From the NCBI RefSeq assembly GCF_036746095.1, contig NZ_DAIOEU010000002.1, positions 124,001 through 188,000 on the forward strand: 64,000 nucleotides of DNA, written 5' to 3'. Every line of letters begins with the position of its first letter. The first letter of the stretch is position 1. The stretch comes from Dyella_B sp036746095 (GTDB taxonomy: Bacteria > Pseudomonadota > Gammaproteobacteria > Xanthomonadales > Rhodanobacteraceae). Below are positions 58,315-64,000 of this stretch, one piece after another. Position numbers and translations under genes: made by a program. The notes beneath the pieces are model-generated. The model was not told where the DNA came from, did no database searches, and saw only the letters and a list, made by a program, of their open reading frames with translations.

Positions 58315-59289
58315 CTACCAGCGACGGTGGCTTTTCCCTTTGGTGCCCAACGCGTCCAGGACGGCTTTCAAGTCATCCGGCAACGGCGCGGAAAACCCAT
58401 AGGCACGCCCGTCCAGCTCGAAGGACAGGTTTGAGGCGTGCAGAAACAACCGGTGCAGCCCCTGCTTATGGAAGCGCTTGTTCGCCTCCTTGTCGCCGTA
58501 CTTGGGATCGCCGGCCAGCGGATGGCCGATGTGCGCAGCGTGCACGCGAATCTGGTGCGTGCGGCCGGTGCCCAAGGTGGCCTGCATCAGGCGGGCGCCG
58601 GTGTACTGGTCCATTTCACGGAAGAAAGTGAGCGACGGCTTGCCGTCGTCCGCCACCCGCACCATCCGCTCGCCGCCCTGCAACACGAACTTCTTGAGGG
58701 GGGCGTTGACGTCGAACTTGGCCTTCTGTGGATGTCCCACCATCAAGCACAGGTACTGCTTGGTGACTTGACCATCCCGGATGGCCGCCTGCAGACCGGT
58801 AAGCCCGGCACGGGTGCGGGCAAACACCAGCACGCCGCTGGTGTCCCGGTCCAGGCGATGAACCAGCTCCAGGTGGTCCTGGGGCCGGGCCTGCCGCAGC
58901 AGCTCGATGGCGCCGAAGCTCACCCCGCTGCCGCCGTGGCTGGCCATGCCGGATGGCTTGTCGATGACCAGGAAATGCTTGTCCTCGAAGATCACGGTGT
59001 CGGCAACCGCGGCGAGCGCCGCCGGGGATGCCCCCTCTTCGGGAGATCGCTCGGCCACCCGCACCGGCGGGATGCGCAGGATATCGCCCTGGCTCAGGCG
59101 CGTATCCGGCTTGGCACGCTTGCCGTTCACGCGCACCTGGCCGGTGCGCAGCAGCCGGTAAATCATGCTCTTGGGCACCCCCTTGAGCAGGGTCACGAGG
59201 GCGTTGTCGATGCGCTGACCGTCCCGCTCCGGACCGATCTCTACTTGACGCACCCCTTGAGGTACATCGGGGGAAGTTGCCGTCTGCAT
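58315..59289 (-). CDS. rluC: 23S rRNA pseudouridine synthase RluC
   Basis: The start at 59289 gives 324 residues. An S4 RNA-binding domain (IDNALVTLLKGVPKSMIYRLLRTGQVRVNGKRA, about 24-58) precedes the RluA-type catalytic core with HRLDRDTSGVLVFA (catalytic Asp). Later blocks are KQYLCLMVGHP, LGTGRTHQIRVHAAHIGHPLAGDPKYG and LFLHASNLSF. It modifies uridines 955, 2504 and 2580 in E. coli numbering. It diverges from rne, as in many gammaproteobacteria. Confidence 0.95.
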   Translation of the reverse strand: MQTATSPDVPQGVRQVEIGPERDGQRIDNALVTLLKGVPKSMIYRLLRTGQVRVNGKRAKPDTRLSQGDILRIPPVRVAERSPEEGASPAALAAVADTVIFEDKHFLVIDKPSGMASHGGSGVSFGAIELLRQARPQDHLELVHRLDRDTSGVLVFARTRAGLTGLQAAIRDGQVTKQYLCLMVGHPQKAKFDVNAPLKKFVLQGGERMVRVADDGKPSLTFFREMDQYTGARLMQATLGTGRTHQIRVHAAHIGHPLAGDPKYGDKEANKRFHKQGLHRLFLHASNLSFELDGRAYGFSAPLPDDLKAVLDALGTKGKSHRRW

Positions 59290-59630
59290 TGAAAAAAACC
59301 TGGGTTGAGAGGATACTCGCACAGCGCTCAGCCCGGTCCACCGACATCCCGTTGGGACCCGGGCGCCCGCCTGTTACGCCGGCGAGGTTTGCTCCGGTAG
59401 GCCGTCTTGGCAACCGGTTGCAAACACCCATTCATCGTAACGGTTCGGGTAGCCGCTTGTCCGGTTTTGTTGACCTGATGATGCGGCGTGCGTGCATAGA
59501 ATCATCCCGGTATCGGGAACGTTACCGTTATTTTGCCGCTTTACCGCAGCGGCGCGATCCGAAGGAAAGGCCGCCACACCAGGCGCCACCTTGGCACGCG
59601 ACGCGCGGCCAAGCCAAGGAATCACACACA
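59290..59630 (+). promoter_or_regulatory. rluC-rne divergent region, long rne leader
   Basis: 341 bp hold no gene. A candidate rne promoter is TTGACC (59470-59475) with CATAGA (59495-59500), spacing 19, so uncertain; it would leave an untranslated leader of about 120 bases. In E. coli RNase E controls its own mRNA through such a leader. An AAGGA lies shortly before the rne ATG. Confidence 0.4.
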
Positions 59631-62600
59631 ATGAAAAGAATGTTGATCAACGCGACTCAGCGTGAAGAGTTGCGTGTGGCCATCGTCGATGGCCAAACCC
59701 TTTACGATCTCGATATTGAAATCCCGTCCCGCGAGCAGAAAAAAGCCAACATCTACAAGGGCCGCATCACTCGCGTCGAACCCTCCCTCGAAGCCTGCTT
59801 TGTCGACTACGGCGCCGAACGCCATGGCTTCCTTCCGCTGAAAGAAATCGCCCGCGAGTACTTCACGCCGGGCCTCGATCCCTACAAGTCCAACATCCGT
59901 GACCTCCTGAAGGAAGGCCACGAAGTGGTCGTGCAGGTCGAGAAAGAAGAGCGTGGCAACAAGGGCGCCGCCCTTACCACCTTCATCAGCCTGGCCGGGC
60001 GCTACATGGTGCTGATGCCGAACAACCCGAAAGCGGGTGGCGTTTCGCGTCGCATCGAGGGCGAAGACCGGCAGGCACTGAAGGAGGCGCTGGAGCATCT
60101 CACCGTCCCGGACGAGATGGGCCTGATCGTGCGCACCGCCGGCATGGGCCGCGACGCCGAAGAGCTGCAGTGGGACCTGGATTACCTGCTGGCCACCTGG
60201 AAAGCCATTTCCCAGGCGGCCAACGCCCAGAAAGCACCGTTCCTGATCTACCAGGAATCGAAGCTGTTCATCCGTGCCCTGCGCGACTACCTGCGCAATG
60301 ACATCGGCGAGATCCTGATCGACGAGGAATCGCTGTATCAGGACGCGCGCGACTTCATGCAGCAGGTGATGCCCAACGCCCTGCGCAAACTGAAGTTGTA
60401 CAAGGACGACACCCCGCTGTTCTCGCGCTACCAGATCGAAACGCAGATCGAGAGCGCCTTCGACCGCAGCGTGCGCCTGCCCTCCGGCGGATCGATCGTG
60501 ATCGACCAGACCGAGGCGCTGACCGCCATCGACATCAACTCCTCCAAATCCACCAAGGGTGGCGACATCGAGGAGACGGCGTTCAACACCAATCTTGAAG
60601 CGGCCACCGAGATCGCCCGCCAGCTGCGCATCCGCGACGCCGGCGGCCTGATCGTGATCGACTTCATCGACATGGACAGCCCCAAGCACCAGCGGGAAGT
60701 CGAGGAACGCCTGAAGGAAGCCGCCAAGCTCGATCGCGCGCGCATCCAGATCGGCCGCATCTCGCGCTTCGGCCTGCTGGAATTGTCGCGCCAGCGCCTG
60801 CGCCCGTCGCTGGGCGAGGCCACCCAGATCGTCTGCCCGCGCTGCGAAGGCCACGGCCATATCCGCAGCGTGGAATCGCTGTCGCTGTCCACGTTGCGCC
60901 TGATCGAAGAACACGCGATGAAGGACAACACCGGCCAGGTGCTGGTGCAGGCCCCGCAGAGCGTGGCCAACTACATGCTCAACGAAAAGCGTGCCAGCGT
61001 GGTGGAGATCGAACTGCGCAACAAGGTGCACGTCGTGATCGTGGCGGACGAGAAGCTCCAGACGCCGCACATCGAGATCCAGCGCATCCGCGAAGCGGAC
61101 ATGGGCGAGCACAGCAAGCCCAGCTACGAGCGCCTTACGGCTGAAGAAGCCGACGTCGTGCGCAAGATGGGCCAGATGCTGGGCAGCAGCGAGCAGCCGG
61201 TGGTGAGCGGCATCGTGCCCAGCAGTCCGGCGCCGGTACGCGAAGAAGAAGAAACAGCCACCGCGCCGGTGGCACCGGTCACCAGGCAGCGCCAGCCGGT
61301 GGCCGTTCCCGCACCCGCCCCGACAGCATCCCAAAGTGGCTTCCTCTCCAAACTGTTCGGCTTGTTCCGCGGCAACGGCGCCGTCGCGCCGGCACCTGCC
61401 CCGGCTCCCGTGGCGGCGCGTCCGCAAGCCGCACGCGGCAACCGGCAGCAGGAAAATCGCCGTAACGAGCCACGTACCCGCGGCGAAGGCCAGCAACAGC
61501 GCCAGAACCCGCAACAGCGCGAAGCCCGTGGCACTGCACAGCAACAAGGCAAGAGCCAGAATCAGCAGCGCCAGCGCCAAGAGCAGCCGGGGCGCCAGCA
61601 GCAAGGCAAGCGCGAACCGCAACAGCGCCAGCCGAAGCCGCCGACGCAGACCGGCGAAGTGGCTTCCGCCGAACAGCGCAACAAGCAGCAGGACGTCGAA
61701 ACCAACAAGCAAACCCAGCAGGAACAGCCGCCGCGTCAACCGCAGGTTGAGCGTCAGCCGCCGCAGCAACAGCAACCCGTCAATCCGCCGGCTGCCAAAC
61801 CGGCGGATGTCCCCACGCCAGCGACGGAAGTCGCCGTAACAGTCACCGCCGCAACCGAAAACAACGCTACCGCTGGCGAAGCGTCGGCCGAGAGTGCAGG
61901 TCAGTCGCGCCGCCGTCGTGGCCGTCGCGGTGGCCGTCGCCGTCGTCGTCATGAAGGTGCTGCGGATGCAGGACAGAACGACCAGGCCCACGCGCTGGAT
62001 CTGGACGACGAGGATCGCGATGACCTGGAAACTTCCGCGCCGGAAGCCGACGCGGCACCCGCAGAGAAGCCCGCGCCAGCCGCCACTCACGTCACTGCCG
62101 CACCAGCACCGGACCACACACCCGCGCCGCCGGTGAAAGTTGTGCACGCCATGCCATTCGCCGAAAGCCATGCACCGGTAACGGTGAAGGAAGCGGTTGC
62201 CGAGGTGGAATCCATCAAGGTCACGGTGGGTGAACCACAAACCGTTACCGCAGCGGCTGAAGACACCCATCCCTCCGCACCGTTGATCATTGCGCCGGCA
62301 CCGGTGCCGTCGTCGTTCAACCTGCCGGTGCTTCCGCCCATTCCGGTGCGCGAAGCGACCGCAGAAACAGAAGCACCTGTGGCGATCGAAGAAATGGTTG
62401 CCCAGCCGTATGAAGACGCGACGGTGACGCAAGCCGAAGTGGTGACAGTCTCGGTACCGCACGACGTAGAGCCGACCACCAATGAAACCCGCGTGGCCGC
62501 CGAATCGATCGTCATCACCGAGACCAAGCATGCGGACGAACCCGTGCTGATCGAGTCCATCACCGCGCCCGCTGCCGTAGAACCGGTGGTGGTGACGCCG

Positions 62601-62774
62601 GCACCGCTCATCCATCAGCCTGAGCAAGGCGACCTGCTCGCTGCGCCATTGCATCACTCGGTACCTGCCGAGCCATTGCATGTTCACAACCAGCAGGTCG
62701 GTGAGACGAAGGAACCGTCCTCCGACGCAGAACATCTTCCCGCCGATCATCAACGCGACAACCGGCTTTCCTGA
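59631..62774 (+). CDS. rne: Ribonuclease E
   Basis: The start at 59631 (MKRMLINATQREELRVAIVDGQ) is the family N-terminus; 1,047 residues. The catalytic half includes the S1 domain (ANIYKGRITRVEPSLEACFVDYGAERHGFLP), the 5'-sensor/DNase I-like part with AIDINSSKST and IVIDFIDMDSPKHQREVEE (metal-binding Asp residues), and the zinc link CPRCEGHGHIRS near 404. The tail is disordered: Gln/Arg-rich (about 620-720), an Arg cluster SRRRRGRRGGRRRRRH, then a Val/Pro/Glu-rich end. The tail should scaffold the degradosome. Confidence 0.97.
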   Translation: MKRMLINATQREELRVAIVDGQTLYDLDIEIPSREQKKANIYKGRITRVEPSLEACFVDYGAERHGFLPLKEIAREYFTPGLDPYKSNIRDLLKEGHEVVVQVEKEERGNKGAALTTFISLAGRYMVLMPNNPKAGGVSRRIEGEDRQALKEALEHLTVPDEMGLIVRTAGMGRDAEELQWDLDYLLATWKAISQAANAQKAPFLIYQESKLFIRALRDYLRNDIGEILIDEESLYQDARDFMQQVMPNALRKLKLYKDDTPLFSRYQIETQIESAFDRSVRLPSGGSIVIDQTEALTAIDINSSKSTKGGDIEETAFNTNLEAATEIARQLRIRDAGGLIVIDFIDMDSPKHQREVEERLKEAAKLDRARIQIGRISRFGLLELSRQRLRPSLGEATQIVCPRCEGHGHIRSVESLSLSTLRLIEEHAMKDNTGQVLVQAPQSVANYMLNEKRASVVEIELRNKVHVVIVADEKLQTPHIEIQRIREADMGEHSKPSYERLTAEEADVVRKMGQMLGSSEQPVVSGIVPSSPAPVREEEETATAPVAPVTRQRQPVAVPAPAPTASQSGFLSKLFGLFRGNGAVAPAPAPAPVAARPQAARGNRQQENRRNEPRTRGEGQQQRQNPQQREARGTAQQQGKSQNQQRQRQEQPGRQQQGKREPQQRQPKPPTQTGEVASAEQRNKQQDVETNKQTQQEQPPRQPQVERQPPQQQQPVNPPAAKPADVPTPATEVAVTVTAATENNATAGEASAESAGQSRRRRGRRGGRRRRRHEGAADAGQNDQAHALDLDDEDRDDLETSAPEADAAPAEKPAPAATHVTAAPAPDHTPAPPVKVVHAMPFAESHAPVTVKEAVAEVESIKVTVGEPQTVTAAAEDTHPSAPLIIAPAPVPSSFNLPVLPPIPVREATAETEAPVAIEEMVAQPYEDATVTQAEVVTVSVPHDVEPTTNETRVAAESIVITETKHADEPVLIESITAPAAVEPVVVTPAPLIHQPEQGDLLAAPLHHSVPAEPLHVHNQQVGETKEPSSDAEHLPADHQRDNRLS

Positions 62775-62801
62775 CGCATCGTCGTTGGCGGAAGCCGTCT
62801 A

Positions 62802-62838
62802 AAACAAAAGGGCCGGACGTGACGTCCGGCCCTTTTGT
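62802..62838 (+). terminator. Strong bidirectional terminator between rne and the response regulator
   Basis: The arms AACAAAAGGGCCGGACG and CGTCCGGCCCTTTTGTT pair almost perfectly around TGA, with A-rich and T-rich flanks on opposite sides. It can end both rne (+) and the convergent response regulator (-). Confidence 0.9.
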
Positions 62839-62870
62839 TTGCCATGTCGAAAAATAGACGGGAACCTTCC

Positions 62871-63521
62871 TTAGTTCCCAACCTGGTTGTTGTGCGTATC
62901 CAGCAGCCCGTGCACGGTCATCAGGTGTGCCAGGCTGATCACGTGGTCGACCTGCAGCTTCTCCATCAGACGTTGCTTGTAGGTGGAAACCGTCTTGGGG
63001 CTGAGATTCAACTGCTCGCCGATGGCGGTGAGCGCCTTGCCCCGCACCAGCATCATGGCCACTTCCAGCTCACGGCTGGACAGGGCGTCAAATGGCGACC
63101 CTTCGCCATCCAGCGTGGCCAGTGCCAACTGCTGCGCCACCGCCGGCGCAAGATAGCGACGGCCGCCAGCCACCTGGCGCACGGCATTGAGCAGTTCTTC
63201 CGCCGCACAGCTCTTGGTCAGATAACCATGCGCTCCGGCATCCAGCAGCCGCTTCGGAAAGCGGGCATCCTCCACCACCGTCACCACGATCACGTGCGTG
63301 GGCAGGTTCGCCCGCACGATGCGCTCGGTCAGCTCAATGCCACTCATGCCCGGCATGTGGACATCGACCAGCGCGATATGCGGCTTGCTGGTCCGGATCA
63401 GCCTTAGACCATCCTCGGCCGTGGCCGCTTCGCCGCAAACACGGATATCCGGCTGCTGCAAAATCATTCTGAAGCCGGTTCTTACCAGCTCGTGATCATC
63501 TACCAGTACAACGTCGATCAT
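62871..63521 (-). CDS. GacA/UvrY-type LuxR-family response regulator
   Basis: This 216-residue protein has a receiver domain with Asp8/Asp9, phospho-acceptor Asp53 (ALVDVHMPGMSG), Thr/Val near 80 and Lys103 in YLTKSC. A LuxR helix-turn-helix follows (LSSRELEVAMMLVRGKALTAIGEQLNLSPKTVSTYKQRLMEKL). GacA/UvrY members switch on CsrB-type small RNAs with a BarA/GacS kinase, which is not nearby. Length and sequence fit this family well. Confidence 0.88.
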   Translation of the reverse strand: MIDVVLVDDHELVRTGFRMILQQPDIRVCGEAATAEDGLRLIRTSKPHIALVDVHMPGMSGIELTERIVRANLPTHVIVVTVVEDARFPKRLLDAGAHGYLTKSCAAEELLNAVRQVAGGRRYLAPAVAQQLALATLDGEGSPFDALSSRELEVAMMLVRGKALTAIGEQLNLSPKTVSTYKQRLMEKLQVDHVISLAHLMTVHGLLDTHNNQVGN

Positions 63522-63644
63522 CTAGCGCCCTCCTTGGTTAGGAACTGTGCCTTCGCAAAGTAGGCAGGTCTCTGACACATTGCAAGTCGATAACCCCGCG
63601 TTCCGAAAGGAATTTCCATCTTGAGCCAACTCCCACAATCAAGG

Positions 63645-63660
63645 TAGGAAATTACCTACA
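63645..63660. promoter_or_regulatory. Inverted repeat in the divergent promoter region
   Basis: GTAGG-AAATTA-CCTAC lies in the 217-bp gap between the response regulator and the next gene, with two more TAGG/CCTA-type half-sites within 20 bp. It could be an operator for either gene. Confidence 0.35.
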
Positions 63661-63738
63661 TACATGTCCTAATTTTGGTGCCATGATTAGCGAAATAGCT
63701 GTCGTAAGTCACGCGTTCCACCCTGCCGGAGTGCATCG

Positions 63739-63978
63739 ATGGTGATCTACTCGCTCAGACAATCGCCTGATGGAGATTGGAGCATACGAAGGGACTCGGC
63801 CACGCTGTTCAGTCAGCTGCGCCTTGGTCCCGCTATTCAACTGGCGCGCGAAGCCGCCCGCGACGAGCACAACCGCTCGGGTCGCAGCACCTGCGTGGAA
63901 ATGCCAGGCCCCACCTCCACCATCCGCCTTGCGCAATACGCGCGCCCGGGACAGCCGCTGGAAAGCGCTGTGGCCTGA
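63739..63978 (+). CDS. Small DUF2188-like protein
   Basis: This 79-residue protein reads MVIYSLRQSPDGDWSIRRDSATLFSQLRLGPAIQLAREAARDEHNRSG, the pattern of short DUF2188-type proteins in which a WxVxxxG strand is followed by a helix. It starts with GGAG seven bases before ATG. It is divergent from the response regulator. Function unknown. The 22 bp after its stop reach the window end. Confidence 0.75.
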   Translation: MVIYSLRQSPDGDWSIRRDSATLFSQLRLGPAIQLAREAARDEHNRSGRSTCVEMPGPTSTIRLAQYARPGQPLESAVA

Positions 63979-64000
63979 CTGGTACAAATCAAGCGGAGTC

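Noticed and set aside
59622..62753. 1,043-residue open frame on the minus strand opposite rne
   Set aside because: It exactly shadows rne, is Arg/His/Gly-rich with no family motifs, and arises from the high-GC codon pattern of the real gene.

Overview
The window looks like the chromosome of a high-GC gammaproteobacterium of the Lysobacterales (Xanthomonadales), most likely Rhodanobacteraceae (Dyella, Rhodanobacter or Luteibacter type). The evidence is lysS and prfB near recJ and an RpfE homologue (an arrangement known from the Xanthomonas rpf region), prfB with its programmed frameshift, a tpiA-secG-tRNA-Leu block, an RNase E with an Arg/Gln/Pro-rich tail, and many short REP-like palindromes between genes. 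The family assignment rests on recalled synteny, not on a search.

Layout. (1) 1-10142, + strand: the 3' part of a giant repetitive surface protein, then a closely spaced four-gene export cluster. It encodes a TolC-like outer-membrane lipoprotein, a periplasmic HlyD-type adaptor, a membrane-anchored adaptor with a large N-terminal domain, and an M50 zinc metalloprotease fused to a second adaptor domain. No ABC ATPase is present, so this is an unusual type I-like export machine. (2) 10345-21093, - strand: a type I restriction-modification operon (hsdM, hsdS ... hsdR) with four genes between hsdS and hsdR: an Abi-like protein, a DUF262/DUF1524/DUF4357 nuclease, and a winged-helix/nucleotidyltransferase pair resembling AbiE. 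(3) 21261-27353, - strand: a Leo-type dynamin locus in which leoC and leoB together appear to make one split GTPase and leoA is complete. It is followed by two unexplained small genes and preceded by a Tse2/Tsi2-like toxin-immunity pair. Regions 2 and 3 form a defence and conflict island of about 17 kb that ends close to the 3' end of a tRNA-Leu gene.

(4) 28156-41562: core genes. tRNA-Leu(GAG), secG and tpiA lead into an SDR oxidoreductase, a VIT-family transporter, a 2OG-Fe(II) oxygenase, orn-folP-glmM, sbcB, a DUF2461 gene, lysS, a small repeat-helix secreted protein and prfB. (5) 41831-43744: asnB preceded by a previously unannotated leader. A 42-codon peptide has seven Asn codons in ten, followed by a terminator and a competing antiterminator, which is the layout of a ribosome-mediated asparagine attenuator. 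(6) 43830-49056: a STAS protein, then the operon yheS-rpfE-like-recJ. (7) 49360-58285: a BamE-like secreted protein, agmatine-to-putrescine genes (aguA, an AraC regulator, a PEBP protein, aguB), a TraB-family membrane protein, two c-type cytochromes, nfuA, phhB and a CPBP-type membrane protein. (8) 58315-63978: rluC and rne diverge, a strong bidirectional terminator follows rne, and a GacA/UvrY-type response regulator faces it.

The strongest candidates for new biology are the ABC-less M50 exporter with its adhesin, the asnB attenuator, and the Leo dynamin/Tse2-Tsi2/type I RM island. Start codons were reset from the longest possible ones wherever a ribosome-binding site, a stop-start overlap or family length supported it. 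No searches were run: family assignments come from motifs and from memory of family sequences.
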